From positions 502,085-566,084 of the forward strand of contig NZ_RDBE01000007.1 in NCBI RefSeq assembly GCF_003674065.1: a DNA stretch of 64,000 bases. Direction: 5' to 3'. This document shows positions 16,669-25,638 of the stretch, piece after piece. The notes beneath the pieces were generated by a model that searched no databases, was not told the origin of the DNA, and saw nothing but the letters and a program-made list of their open reading frames with translations. Every line of letters begins with the position of its first letter. Within the stretch, counting starts at the first letter, position 1. The position numbers and the translations under genes are program-made. The DNA is from Nocardioides mangrovicus. GTDB lineage: Bacteria > Actinomycetota > Actinomycetes > Propionibacteriales > Nocardioidaceae.

Positions 16669-17856
16669 GTGGCTGCATCACCCGGTGGAGGCCCGCGGCT
16701 GGGTCGTCGGGCGCTGATCCGCGGCGGTGGACTCGCCGCGTTGGGCATCGGCAGTGTGGCGGTGCTGCCCGCGTTCGGCACACCGTCGGCGGTCCAGGAC
16801 CCCAGGACGTGTCGTGCGCCGGACGTCTCGGCGTCCCAGAAGCGCCTGGTGGTCTCGAACTGGCCGGCCTACATCGACCCGGCCACCAAGAAGACCACCA
16901 GCACGCTGCAGGACTTCGAGAAGGCCACCGGCATCACGGTCTCCTACACCGACGACGTCAGCGACAACGCCGAGTTCTTCGCCAAGGTCCGCAACCAGCT
17001 CGGCAGCTGCCAGGCCGTCAACCGCGACATGATGGTGCTCACCGACTGGATGGCCGCGAAGATGATCGGCCTGGGCTGGGTGCAGCCGCTGGACTCCGCG
17101 AAGGTGCAGAACCTCCACGACAACCTGATCCCGGCGCTGCAGGGCCGCGCCTGGGACAAGAACCGCACCTACTCCGCGCCCTGGCAGAGCGGGCTCACGG
17201 GCATCGCCTACAACGCCAAGCTCACCAAGCCCGTGGGCAGCTTCTCCGAGCTGCTCACTCGCTCCGACCTCAAGGGCAAGATCACGCTGCTCTCGGAGAT
17301 GCGCGACACCATGGGCTTCATGGTGCTGCTGGCGGGCGGCCAGCCGGAGAAGTTCACCTCCCAGCAGTGGGAGAACGGCATCGAGATGCTGCGCAAGTCG
17401 GTCAAGAGCGGCCACGTGCGCGCCTTCACCGGCAACGAGTACATCCAGGACCTCACCGCCGGCAACATCGTCGCCTGCGAGGCCTGGTCCGGCGACGTCA
17501 TCCAGGCCCAGTTCGACAACCCCGACATCAAGTTCGTCAGCCCCGAGGAGGGGCTGATGCTGTGGGCCGACAACATGCTGGTGCCGAACAAGGCCACGCA
17601 CCGCACCAACGCCGAGAAGTGGATCGACTACTACTACGAGCCCGCGGTGGCGGCGAAGCTCGCGGCGTACGTGAACTACATCTGCCCCGTCCAGGGCGCG
17701 CAGCAGGAGATGGAGAAGATCGACAAGACGCTGGTGGACAACCCGCTGATCTTCCCCTCCGAGGACGCGCTGAAGGGGTCCCACGGCTTCATGGCGCTCG
17801 ATGACAAGCAGGAGCAGACGTACGAAGGAGAGTGGTCCGATGTCACAGGTGGCTGA
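16669..17856 (+). CDS. potD: Polyamine ABC transporter substrate-binding protein, PotD-like
   Basis: 395 residues from the GTG at 16669, chosen because GGAGGGAGG lies 5 nt upstream; an upstream ATG (16534) has no ribosome site. The N-terminus has a Tat-like signal (LGRRALIRGGG, then GLAALGIGSVAVLPAFG), so it may be exported folded. The mature part resembles PotD/PotF: LVVSNWPAYIDPATKKT, FEKATGITVSYTDDVSDNAEFFAKV, DMMVLTDWMAAKMIGLGWVQPLD, APWQSGLTGIAYN, EEGLMLWADNMLVPNKA. It would bind spermidine, putrescine or a related cation outside the membrane. The 3' end overlaps potA by 17 bp. Residue-level ligand specificity cannot be judged. Confidence 0.92.
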   Translation: MAASPGGGPRLGRRALIRGGGLAALGIGSVAVLPAFGTPSAVQDPRTCRAPDVSASQKRLVVSNWPAYIDPATKKTTSTLQDFEKATGITVSYTDDVSDNAEFFAKVRNQLGSCQAVNRDMMVLTDWMAAKMIGLGWVQPLDSAKVQNLHDNLIPALQGRAWDKNRTYSAPWQSGLTGIAYNAKLTKPVGSFSELLTRSDLKGKITLLSEMRDTMGFMVLLAGGQPEKFTSQQWENGIEMLRKSVKSGHVRAFTGNEYIQDLTAGNIVACEAWSGDVIQAQFDNPDIKFVSPEEGLMLWADNMLVPNKATHRTNAEKWIDYYYEPAVAAKLAAYVNYICPVQGAQQEMEKIDKTLVDNPLIFPSEDALKGSHGFMALDDKQEQTYEGEWSDVTGG

Positions 17857-19021
17857 GCGCACCGCGCAGCCGGCCCAGACGGGCGACGGCGGCTCGTTCG
17901 ACGGGCTGCGGCTGCGCAGCCTGACCAAGCAGTTCGCGGCCTTCACCGCCGTCGACTCCCTCGACCTCGACGTACCCAGCGGATCCTTCTTCGCGCTGCT
18001 CGGCCCCTCGGGGTGCGGCAAGACCACCACGCTGCGCATGGTGGCCGGCCTGGAGACGCCGACGTCGGGCTCGATGCATCTCGGCGACCGCGACATCACC
18101 TGGGACAAGCCCTACCGGCGACCGGTCAACACCGTGTTCCAGAACTACGCGCTCTTCCCGCACCTCGACATCTTCGAGAACGTCGCCTTTGGGCTGCGCC
18201 GCCGGCGGGGCAAGGACGTCGAGAAGCAGGTGGGCGACATGCTCGAGCTGGTCGAGCTCGACAGCCAGGCGCGCAAGAAGCCGGCGCAGCTCTCCGGCGG
18301 TCAGCAGCAGCGGGTGGCCCTGGCCCGCGCGCTGATCAACCGGCCCGAGGTGCTGCTGCTCGACGAGCCGCTGGGAGCGCTCGACCTCAAGCTGCGGCGC
18401 TCGATGCAGATCGAGATCAAGCGCATCCAGACCGAGGTCGGCCTCACCTTCGTCCACGTCACCCACGACCAGGAGGAGGCCATGACGATGGCCGACACCA
18501 TCGCGGTGATGAACGCCGGGGTGATCGAGCAGATGGGCGCCCCCGGCGACCTCTACGAGAACCCGCGCACCACGTTCGTGGCCAACTTCCTGGGCCAGTC
18601 GAACCTCATCGAGGGCACGCTCAAGGGACGCGACGGCGACCAGGTCGTCGTCGACATGCAGGGCACGCTGGCCACCGTGCCGGCGAGCCGGGCGCACGTC
18701 GACGTCGTCGACAACAACCCGGTCTGGCTGGGCATCCGGCCCGAGAAGGTGCTGCTGGGCGAGAGCGGCGACGCGATCGACGCCCCCGGCAACTCCATCC
18801 CCGGCGGCGTCGTCACCGATGTCAGCTTCGTCGGCGTCAGCACCCAGTACCTGGTGCGGATGCCGTGGGGCCAGGAGCTGCAGGTCTTCGAGCAGAACAC
18901 CGGTCGGCGCCGGCTGTTTCGGCAGGGCGAGCCGGTCGAGGTCTCCTGGCGCCCGGAGTACGCCTTCCTGCTCGACCACAGCCAGGACGCCTCGGCCGGC
19001 GTGGAGGACGACGCGTCGTGA
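17840..19021 (+). CDS. potA: Polyamine ABC transporter ATP-binding protein, PotA-like
   Basis: 393 residues. Walker A GPSGCGKTT near residue 54, Q-loop FQNYALFPH, signature LSGGQQQRVALARAL, Walker B VLLLDEPLGALD, switch His in VTHDQEEA; C-terminal TOBE domain (ANFLGQSNLIEG, LGIRPEKVLL). It hydrolyses ATP on the cytosolic face to drive import. Start at 17840 after GAAGGAG; the gene starts inside potD and ends with GTGA overlapping potB, so the four pot genes form one coupled operon. Confidence 0.95.
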   Translation: MSQVAERTAQPAQTGDGGSFDGLRLRSLTKQFAAFTAVDSLDLDVPSGSFFALLGPSGCGKTTTLRMVAGLETPTSGSMHLGDRDITWDKPYRRPVNTVFQNYALFPHLDIFENVAFGLRRRRGKDVEKQVGDMLELVELDSQARKKPAQLSGGQQQRVALARALINRPEVLLLDEPLGALDLKLRRSMQIEIKRIQTEVGLTFVHVTHDQEEAMTMADTIAVMNAGVIEQMGAPGDLYENPRTTFVANFLGQSNLIEGTLKGRDGDQVVVDMQGTLATVPASRAHVDVVDNNPVWLGIRPEKVLLGESGDAIDAPGNSIPGGVVTDVSFVGVSTQYLVRMPWGQELQVFEQNTGRRRLFRQGEPVEVSWRPEYAFLLDHSQDASAGVEDDAS

Positions 19022-19926
19022 CGGCGACCGCCACGCCGCCGCAGACGCGCTCCGCCGAGCCGCCCGCGGAACCGCCACGCCAGCGGCGGCGGCTCACCGC
19101 GTACTGGCTGCTGCTGCCCGGAGCGCTGTGGCTGGTCGTCTTCTTCGTCATCCCCTTCTACTCCCTGGTCGCCACCAGCCTCTACGACCCCGACGGGTCG
19201 GTGCTGCACGGCTACGACATGACCTGGGCGTTCTCGAACTTCTGGCACGCCCTGCACGACTACTGGGGCCCGCTGCTGCGCTCGCTGTGGTACGGCGCGG
19301 TGGCCACCGCCATCTGCCTGGTGCTCGGCTACGTGCTCGCCTACGCGATCGCGTTCAAGGCCGGGCGCTGGAAGAACCTGATGCTGGTGCTGGTGATCGC
19401 GCCGTTCTTCACCAGCTTCCTGGTGCGCACGCTGTCGTGGAAGCTGCTGCTGCGTGACGACGGGTTCATCGTCAACTCGCTGCAGTTCCTCCACCTCATC
19501 GGCCCCGAGGGTCGGCTGCTGGCCACGCCGGTGGCCGTCATCGCCGGACTGGTCTACAACTTCCTGCCCTTCATGGTGCTGCCGCTGTTCGCCAGCGTCG
19601 ACAAGATCGACCACCGGCTCATCGAGGCCTCCGGCGACCTGTACGCCTCGCCCGTCGTCGGGTTCTTCAAGGTCACGTGGCCGCTCTCGCTGCCCGGGGT
19701 GGTCTCGGGCACGCTGCTGACCTTCATCCCGGCGGTGGGCGACTACATCAACGCCCAGCTGCTGGGCAGCCCGAAGCAACGCATGATCGGCAACGTCATC
19801 CAGGACCTGTTCACCAACGCCAACAACTACCCCGCAGCCGGTGCGCTCTCGGTCATCCTCATGGCGCTGATCTTGGTGATGGTGCTGCTCTACGTCCGCC
19901 GTGCCGGCACCGAGGAGCTGCTCTGA
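19018..19926 (+). CDS. potB: Polyamine ABC transporter permease, PotB-like
   Basis: 302 residues with six predicted membrane segments. The GTG start at 19018 overlaps the potA stop (GTGA). A 35-residue basic/Pro-rich N-terminus precedes the first helix (YWLLLPGALWLVVFFVIPFY). The EAA loop that contacts the ATPase is visible as EASGDLYASPVVGFFKVTWPLS. Typical PotB/ModB-type inner-membrane subunit. Confidence 0.94.
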   Translation: MTATATPPQTRSAEPPAEPPRQRRRLTAYWLLLPGALWLVVFFVIPFYSLVATSLYDPDGSVLHGYDMTWAFSNFWHALHDYWGPLLRSLWYGAVATAICLVLGYVLAYAIAFKAGRWKNLMLVLVIAPFFTSFLVRTLSWKLLLRDDGFIVNSLQFLHLIGPEGRLLATPVAVIAGLVYNFLPFMVLPLFASVDKIDHRLIEASGDLYASPVVGFFKVTWPLSLPGVVSGTLLTFIPAVGDYINAQLLGSPKQRMIGNVIQDLFTNANNYPAAGALSVILMALILVMVLLYVRRAGTEELL

Positions 19927-20723
19927 TGCGGTGGTTGCAGCGCAACGCGGTCCTGCTCGGCGGACTGCTGGTGATCGTCTACATGTTCGTGCCGATCTTC
20001 GTGGTCGTGTTGATGAGCTTCAACAAGCCGCGCAGCAAGCTGATCTACCGCTTCGACGGCTTCACGCTCCAGAACTGGCTGCATCCCTGCCAGAGCCCGA
20101 GCATGTGCTCCGCGGTCGGGCGCAGCATCGAGATCGGGCTGCTGGCCACGATCGTGGCCACGGTGCTCGGCACGCTGATGGCCTTCGCCCTGGTCCGTCA
20201 CCAGTTCCGCGGGCGGACCGTGTCCAACGTGCTGATCTTCCTGCCCATGGCCTCACCGGAGATCGTCATGGGCTCCTCGCTGCTCGCGCTGTTCGTGGCG
20301 GGCGGCTTCGGTGGCCGGCTGGGGTTCTGGACGATCCTGATCGCCCACATCATGTTCTGTCTCTCGTTCGTGGTCGTCACGGTCCGGGCTCGGCTGGCCG
20401 GGCTCGACACCAACCTCGAGCAGGCGGCCATGGACCTCTACGCCACCGAGGCGCAGACGTTCTGGCGGGTGACCTTCCCGCTGGTCTTCCCCGGCATCCT
20501 CGGCGCCGCGCTGCTCTCCTTCTCGCTCAGCTTCGACGACTTCATCATCACCAACCTCAACGCCGGCAACACCACCACGTTCCCGATGTACGTCTGGGGC
20601 GTCGCCCAGCGCGGCGTGCCGATGCAGGTCAACGTCGTGGGCACCGTCATGTTCGTCATCTCGGTCGCGATCGTGGTGGGGGCCGAGCTCAACCGGAGGC
20701 GGCAGGAGCGGGCGCTGGCCTGA
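19926..20723 (+). CDS. potC: Polyamine ABC transporter permease, PotC-like
   Basis: 265 residues, six membrane segments, ATG overlapping the potB stop by one base. First helix VLLGGLLVIVYMFVPIFVVVLMSF; EAA loop QAAMDLYATEAQTFWRVTFPLVFP; the block SFSLSFDDFIITNLNAG is characteristic of PotC. It completes the transporter. The gene ends 14 bp before a convergent VOC gene; no terminator stem is evident there. Confidence 0.94.
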   Translation: MRWLQRNAVLLGGLLVIVYMFVPIFVVVLMSFNKPRSKLIYRFDGFTLQNWLHPCQSPSMCSAVGRSIEIGLLATIVATVLGTLMAFALVRHQFRGRTVSNVLIFLPMASPEIVMGSSLLALFVAGGFGGRLGFWTILIAHIMFCLSFVVVTVRARLAGLDTNLEQAAMDLYATEAQTFWRVTFPLVFPGILGAALLSFSLSFDDFIITNLNAGNTTTFPMYVWGVAQRGVPMQVNVVGTVMFVISVAIVVGAELNRRRQERALA

Positions 20724-20737
20724 GGCCTCGTCCGCGT

Positions 20738-21136
20738 CTACTCCGCGCCCGCGTAGGTGCCGAAGCTCCAGCGATTGCCCTCGTGGTCCTTCACGCTGAA
20801 CCCGCGGGAGCCGTAGTCGGTCTCCTCCATCTCGCGGACGAAGGGGGCGCCGAGCTCGACGGCGCGGGCGTGCACGGCGTCGGGATCGGCGCTGACCACG
20901 TAGCTCGAGGCGCCGCCGACCGCCACCGCGAAGGTGTCGTCGGCCTTGCCGCCCGCGGAGTGCACCATCACGCGGCCGCCCTCGGGCCACAGCATCTCGC
21001 TGTGCATCACGGTGCCCTCGGCCTCGCCGGCGACGCAGATGCCCTCATCGAAGCCGAGTGCGGCGAGCCAGGCGCGCTCGGCGAGTGCGTCCTCGCAGGT
21101 GATGCCGTTCCAGATGTTGCGGTCTTCTCGTGTCAT
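20738..21136 (-). CDS. VOC (glyoxalase/bleomycin-resistance) family protein
   Basis: 132 residues made of two beta-alpha-beta-beta-beta units. Visible: WNGITCEDALAERAWLAALGF, then VMHSEMLWPEGGRVMVHS, and C-terminal RGFSVKDHEGNRWSFGTY, the usual end of the family with the metal-binding Glu position replaced by the R-W-S-F pattern of PhnB-like members. Function unknown. It overlaps the upstream AraC regulator by 4 bp (ATGA), so they form a two-gene operon. Confidence 0.85.
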   Translation of the reverse strand: MTREDRNIWNGITCEDALAERAWLAALGFDEGICVAGEAEGTVMHSEMLWPEGGRVMVHSAGGKADDTFAVAVGGASSYVVSADPDAVHARAVELGAPFVREMEETDYGSRGFSVKDHEGNRWSFGTYAGAE

Positions 21137-21948
21137 GACCGACAGCCTGCGACCTCGGGCCGGTCACGGTCTTGGACGAATACGAGCCGGTCCTCGGCAC
21201 GCCAGCGGGTGGGGGAGAGGCCCACGAAGCCCTGCCAGTCGCGGTTGAGGTGGGCCTGGTCGGCGTAGCCGCACCGGGTGGCGGTCTCGGCGAGCGGGAC
21301 CCCGGCGGCGACCATCCGCCGGGCGCGGTCGAAGCGCACCAGCCGGCCGGCGGTCTTGGGCGAGAGGCCGTACTCGTCCTTGAACCTCTCGCCGAGGTGG
21401 CGCGTGGACCAGCCGACCTGCGCCGCCAGCGCTCCCACGGCCACCGCGCCGCGGGTGCGGTGGATCTCAGTCCAGGCGTGAGCCACCTCCGGCGGTGGCG
21501 CACCGTTCGCCGCGAGGCGTCGCACGAGGGCCTCGACGACGCTGCGGGTCCGCGCGCGCAGGGTCGCGCCGTCGCGGCCGGCGTCGGCCAGGCCGGGGGC
21601 CAGGTCGTCGAGGGCGACGAGTGTCTGGGCGAGCTCGCCGGCAGGTACGCCCAGCAGCGCGCGGGCGCCGGCCGGGGTGAGGTCGACCTGCACGCCGTGC
21701 TGGGAGCCGTCGTGGTGCACCTGCATCGGCGTCGCGAAGAGGCCCGAGGCCAGGGCCGGCCACGCCCGGGACGCAGCGGCGCCGTCGGAGACGACGATCG
21801 GGTCCTCGAGCGGGAGGATGAGCGTGAGGGCCGGACCGGGCATGCCGACGTGCACGCCGGGGGCCAGACCCTCGTAGGCGTACCCGCTGATGCCCGCGAC
21901 CAGGCCGCCAAGCCTGGGATCGGGCGGGGGCACCCAGTGCTCCTGCAC
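21133..21948 (-). CDS. AraC family transcriptional regulator
   Basis: 271 residues. The C-terminal double helix-turn-helix is clear: GAVAVGALAAQVGWSTRHLGERFKDEYGLSPKTAGRLVRFDRARR and then ETATRCGYADQAHLNRDWQGFVGLSPTRW. The N-terminal ~150 residues form a cupin-like sensor typical of the DUF6597/AraC_N type (GMPGPALTLILPLEDP). It is coupled to the VOC gene, which it probably regulates or which supplies a related detoxification step. Confidence 0.9.
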   Translation of the reverse strand: MQEHWVPPPDPRLGGLVAGISGYAYEGLAPGVHVGMPGPALTLILPLEDPIVVSDGAAASRAWPALASGLFATPMQVHHDGSQHGVQVDLTPAGARALLGVPAGELAQTLVALDDLAPGLADAGRDGATLRARTRSVVEALVRRLAANGAPPPEVAHAWTEIHRTRGAVAVGALAAQVGWSTRHLGERFKDEYGLSPKTAGRLVRFDRARRMVAAGVPLAETATRCGYADQAHLNRDWQGFVGLSPTRWRAEDRLVFVQDRDRPEVAGCRS

Positions 21949-21958
21949 CGCTCCACCC

Positions 21959-21964
21959 TAGGGT
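21959..21964 (+). promoter_or_regulatory. -10 box (TAGGGT) upstream of the HAD gene
   Basis: TAGGGT followed 7 nt later by GTG at 21972. This spacing argues for a leaderless transcript and for the second of two in-frame GTG codons (21966 and 21972) as the true start, because the first lies too close to the -10 box to be transcribed. Confidence 0.5.
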
Positions 21965-21971
21965 CGTGGCT

Positions 21972-22556
21972 GTGACCCCATGGCTTCTCGTGGATTACGG
22001 CGAGGTGATCAGCCGCCCGCCCGAGCGACGAATCCGCGATGACCTGGCCGCTCGCATCGGCCTCGAGCCGCAGCTGCTCGCCGACCGGTACTGGGAGCAC
22101 CGGGCCGCCTTCGACGCCGGGCTGTCGTCGACTGAGTACTGGTCGGCCGTGGCCGACCGCGAGCTGGCGCAGGCCGACGTCGCGGACCTCGTGGCCGCCG
22201 ACCGCGACTCCTGGGCGGTGCTCGACCCCGACATGATCGACCTGCTCGACGAGCTGCGGGCCGACGGCGTCCGGCTGGCGCTGCTCTCCAACGCCCCGCA
22301 CTGGCAGGCCGACGCCTTCGACGAGCTGGCCTGGACCTCGGTGTTCGAGCAGAAGTTCGTCAGCGCCCGGCTCGGACTGTCCAAGCCCGACCCGGCGATC
22401 TTCGAGCACGTGCTGGCCGAGCTCGACGTGCCGGCCGGCGACGTCACCTTCGTCGACGACCGTCAGGCCAACGTCGACGGCGCCGCCTCGGTCGGCATCC
22501 GCGCGATCCGTTTCACCGGCGTCGCCGACCTGCGAGCGGCGCTGGACTTCCCATGA
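21972..22556 (+). CDS. HAD family hydrolase, subfamily IA
   Basis: 194 residues. Motif I is LLVDYGEVIS (nucleophile Asp; the second acid is replaced by Gly as in YihX-type members), motif II RLALLSNAP (Ser/Asn), motif III Lys in ARLGLSKPDPAIFEHVL, and motif IV VTFVDDRQANVDGAASVGI. Length and order fit YihX-like sugar- or nucleotide-phosphate phosphatases. Substrate unknown. A hairpin spans the stop codon. An alternative start is GTG 21966. Confidence 0.9.
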   Translation: MTPWLLVDYGEVISRPPERRIRDDLAARIGLEPQLLADRYWEHRAAFDAGLSSTEYWSAVADRELAQADVADLVAADRDSWAVLDPDMIDLLDELRADGVRLALLSNAPHWQADAFDELAWTSVFEQKFVSARLGLSKPDPAIFEHVLAELDVPAGDVTFVDDRQANVDGAASVGIRAIRFTGVADLRAALDFP

Positions 22557-22593
22557 CGAACGGACAGTTCCCACGGTCAGTTCGTCATGGGAA
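22548..22593 (+). terminator. Long-arm inverted repeat over the HAD stop codon
   Basis: TTCCCATGACGAAC (22548-22561) and its exact complement (22580-22593) enclose 18 nt. The TGA of the HAD gene is in the 5' arm. It lies between two convergent genes and may terminate or protect both mRNAs. No T-tract. Confidence 0.55.
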
Positions 22594-22640
22594 CCGTCCG
22601 TCCACCAAGGCACCGTGGTGAACGGACGTCCGGCCGGCGC

Positions 22641-24047
22641 TTAGAGCTGGTCCCAGGCCCGGGTGAGGACGTCGCGCAGGGTGGCCTCGATCTGGTCGAA
22701 GATCGCCTGGTCGGCGATGAGCGGCGGGGACAGCTGGATCACCGGGTCGCCGCGGTCGTCGGCGCGGCAGTACAGGCCGGCCTCGTAGAGCGCGCCGGAC
22801 AGGAAGCCGCGCAGCAGCCGCTCGGACTCCTCGTCGTCGAAGGTCTCCTTGGTCGTCTTGTCCTTGACCAGCTCGATGCCGTAGAAGTAGCCGTCGCCGC
22901 GGACGTCGCCCACGATGGGCAGGTCCAGCAGCTTCTCCAGCGTGGCGCGGAAGTCGCCCTCGGTGGCGCGAACGTGCTCGTTGAGCTGCTCGCGCTCGAA
23001 GATGTCGAGGTTGGCCATCGCCACCGCCGTCGAGACCGGGTGACCGCCGAAGGTGTAGCCGTGGGCGAACATGTTCTCGCCCTTGCTGAACGGCTCGAAG
23101 AGCCGGTCCGTGGCGATCATGGCCCCCAGCGGGGAGTAGCCCGAGGTGAGGCCCTTCGCGCAGGTGATGATGTCGGGCTGGTAGCCGTAGCGCTCCGCGG
23201 CGAACATGGTGCCCAGCCGGCCGAAGGCGCAGATGACCTCGTCGGAGACCAGCAGCACGTCGTACTCGTCGCAGATCTCGCGCACCCGCTGGAAGTAACC
23301 GGGAGGCGGGGGGAAGCAGCCGCCGGAGTTCTGCACCGGCTCCAAGAACACCGCCGCGACGGTCTCGGGGCCCTCGAACTCGATGGCCTCGGCGATCCGG
23401 TCGGCGGCCCAGCGGCCGAACTTCTCCTCATCGTCGGAAGCGCCGGTCTGGAACTGCTCGGGGGCGCGGTAGAAGTTCGTGTTGGGCACCCGGAACGTCG
23501 AGGGCACCAGCGGCTCGAACGGCGCCTTCATGCCCGGCAGCCCGGTGATCGACAGCGCGCCCTGCGGGGTGCCGTGGTAGGCGATGGCCCGGCTGATCAC
23601 CTTGTGCTTGGTGGGCTTGCCGGTGAGCTTGAAGTACTGCTTGGCCAGCTTCCAGGCGCTCTCGACGGCCTCGCCGCCGCCGGTGGTGAAGAAGACCCGG
23701 TTGAGCTCGCCCGGGGCGTACTCGGCGACGCGGGCGGCCAGGTCGATGGCGTTCGGGTGGGCGTAGGACCACAGCGGGAAGAAGGCGAGCTCGGAGGCCT
23801 GCTTGGCTGCCGCCTCGGCCAGCTCGGTGCGGCCGTGGCCGGCCTGCACGACGAACAGGCCGGCCAGGCCGTCGAGGTAGCGGTTGCCGGCGGAGTCCCA
23901 CACGTAGCAGCCGTCGCCGCGCACGATGGTCGGCACGTCGTGGGTGTCGTAGCCGGAGTGCCGGGTGAAGTGCATCCACAGGTGGTCCTTGGCCGCCTGC
24001 TGACGCCAGCTCTCGTCCACGGTGGTGTCGGTCAGGGGTTCTGTCAT
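22641..24047 (-). CDS. Class III omega-aminotransferase (putrescine/GABA/beta-alanine type)
   Basis: 468 residues from the ATG at 24047, which has a GAAGG box 10 nt upstream; the nearer GTG at 24056 has it too close. A PLP-dependent fold-type I enzyme: FFTTGGGEAVESAWKLAKQY, AYHGTPQGALSITG, LLVSDEVICAFGRLGT and the PLP Lys in CAKGLTSGYSPLGAMI (about residue 300). Family members transfer terminal amino groups to pyruvate or 2-oxoglutarate. Divergent from an aldehyde dehydrogenase and near potDABC, so putrescine or another diamine is the likely substrate, giving an aminoaldehyde. Confidence 0.9.
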   Translation of the reverse strand: MTEPLTDTTVDESWRQQAAKDHLWMHFTRHSGYDTHDVPTIVRGDGCYVWDSAGNRYLDGLAGLFVVQAGHGRTELAEAAAKQASELAFFPLWSYAHPNAIDLAARVAEYAPGELNRVFFTTGGGEAVESAWKLAKQYFKLTGKPTKHKVISRAIAYHGTPQGALSITGLPGMKAPFEPLVPSTFRVPNTNFYRAPEQFQTGASDDEEKFGRWAADRIAEAIEFEGPETVAAVFLEPVQNSGGCFPPPPGYFQRVREICDEYDVLLVSDEVICAFGRLGTMFAAERYGYQPDIITCAKGLTSGYSPLGAMIATDRLFEPFSKGENMFAHGYTFGGHPVSTAVAMANLDIFEREQLNEHVRATEGDFRATLEKLLDLPIVGDVRGDGYFYGIELVKDKTTKETFDDEESERLLRGFLSGALYEAGLYCRADDRGDPVIQLSPPLIADQAIFDQIEATLRDVLTRAWDQL

Positions 24048-24201
24048 GGTTCGCACGACCTTCGTCCGGGTGGGATTCGCGGCCAGTCTGCGCCGACCAC
24101 ACGAGCGAACGCAACCGGATCCGGGCGCGTCGGCGCCGGAATCCGAAGAAAAGGTCGAAGATGCCTACCGATTCCGTGCCTGGCGTCGTTAGTCTCCGAC
24201 C
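24048..24201. promoter_or_regulatory. Divergent promoter region, aminotransferase / aldehyde dehydrogenase
   Basis: 154 bp, with a locally AT-richer stretch (GAAGAAAAGGTCGAAGATGCC). On the + strand TAGTCT at 24190-24195 lies 6 nt before the ATG at 24202 and is a good leaderless -10 box. GCGCGTCGGCGC (24124-24135) is a small palindrome near the middle and a possible operator. Confidence 0.45.
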
Positions 24202-25635
24202 ATGGCGGACCTCAGCTTCAGCAACGTCGTCGGCGGGCGCTCGGTGCCCGCGGCCTCCGGCGAGACCTACGACGTGATCGATCCGAGCACCGGGGAGGTC
24301 TACGCCAGTGCGCCGATGTCGGGGGCCGAGGACGTCGACCGGGCCTACACGGCGGCCTCGGAGGCGTTCGAGACCTGGCGCGACACGACGCCCTCGCAGC
24401 GCCAGCAGGCGCTGCTCAAGATCGCCGACGCGCTGGAGTCGCGGGCCCAGGAGTTCGTCGAGGTCGAGTCCCGCGACACCGGCAAGCCGCTGCAGCTGAC
24501 GCTGGAGGAGGAGATCCCGCCGGCGGTCGACCAGATCCGGTTCTTCGCCGGCGCCGCGCGGGTCCTGGAGGGCAAGGCCGGCGGGGAGTACCTGGCCGAC
24601 CACACCTCGTTCATCCGGCGCGAGCCCATCGGCGTCGTCGGCCAGGTGACGCCGTGGAACTACCCGATGATGATGATGGTCTGGAAGATCGCCCCCGCCC
24701 TGGCGGCCGGCAACACCATCGTCCTCAAGCCCAGCGACACCACGCCGGCCTCCTCGACGCTGCTGGCGCAGGTCTGCCAGGAGTTCCTGCCCCCGGGCGT
24801 GCTCAACGTGGTCACCGGCGACCGCGACACCGGCCGCCTGGTGGTCGAGCACCCCACCCCGCAGCTGGTGGCGATCACCGGCTCGGTGCGCGCCGGCATG
24901 CAGGTCGCGGCGTCGGCGGCCAAGGACGTCAAGCGGGTGCACCTCGAGCTGGGCGGCAAGGCGCCGGTCATCGTCTTCGACGACGCCGACGTGGCGGCCG
25001 CCGCCGAGGGCATCGCCACCGCGGGCTACTTCAACGCCGGTCAGGACTGCACCGCCGCCACCCGGGTGCTGGCCGGTCCGGGCGTCCACGACGACTTCGT
25101 GGCGGCCCTGGCCGAGCAGGCGCGGGGTACCCGCACCGGAGGTCCCGACGACGACGACGTGCTCTACGGCCCGCTCAACAACGAGCGCCAGCTCGACCAC
25201 GTCACGGGCCTGGTCGACCGGCTGCCCGACCACGCCGACGTCGCGGCCGGCGGGCACCGCCAGGGCGCCACCGGCTACTTCTACGAGCCCACGGTGCTCT
25301 CGGGGCTGCGGCAGTCCGACGAGCAGATCCAGCACGAGATCTTCGGCCCGGTCATCACCGTGCAGCGGTTCTCCGACGAGGCCCAGGCGCTGGCCTGGGC
25401 CAACGGCGTCGAGTACGGGCTGGCCTCCAGCGTGTGGACCAAGGACCACGGCCGCGCGATGCGGATGGCCCGCAAGCTCGACTTCGGCTGCGTGTGGATC
25501 AACACCCACATCCCGCTGGTCGCCGAGATGCCGCACGGCGGCTTCAAGCACTCCGGCTACGGCAAGGACCTCTCGATGTACGGCCTGGAGGACTACACCC
25601 GGGTCAAGCACGTGATGTCCTACATCGGGGAGTAG
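24202..25635 (+). CDS. Aldehyde dehydrogenase, gamma-aminobutyraldehyde/betaine type
   Basis: 477 residues, NAD(P)-dependent. Visible: VVGQVTPWNYPMMMMVWKIAPALAAGNTIVLKPS (cofactor entry), ITGSVRAGMQVA (Rossmann turn), catalytic Glu in LELGGKAPVIVF, catalytic Cys in NAGQDCTAATRV (about residue 285), and EIFGPVITVQRFSDEAQAL. The NAGQDC block resembles PatD/PuuC-like gamma-aminobutyraldehyde dehydrogenases. With the divergent aminotransferase it would convert putrescine to GABA; gabT at 32118 could take it on to succinate semialdehyde. Leaderless promoter. The saccharopine-dehydrogenase-like gene follows 3 bp after its stop. Confidence 0.92.
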   Translation: MADLSFSNVVGGRSVPAASGETYDVIDPSTGEVYASAPMSGAEDVDRAYTAASEAFETWRDTTPSQRQQALLKIADALESRAQEFVEVESRDTGKPLQLTLEEEIPPAVDQIRFFAGAARVLEGKAGGEYLADHTSFIRREPIGVVGQVTPWNYPMMMMVWKIAPALAAGNTIVLKPSDTTPASSTLLAQVCQEFLPPGVLNVVTGDRDTGRLVVEHPTPQLVAITGSVRAGMQVAASAAKDVKRVHLELGGKAPVIVFDDADVAAAAEGIATAGYFNAGQDCTAATRVLAGPGVHDDFVAALAEQARGTRTGGPDDDDVLYGPLNNERQLDHVTGLVDRLPDHADVAAGGHRQGATGYFYEPTVLSGLRQSDEQIQHEIFGPVITVQRFSDEAQALAWANGVEYGLASSVWTKDHGRAMRMARKLDFGCVWINTHIPLVAEMPHGGFKHSGYGKDLSMYGLEDYTRVKHVMSYIGE

Positions 25636-25638
25636 GCG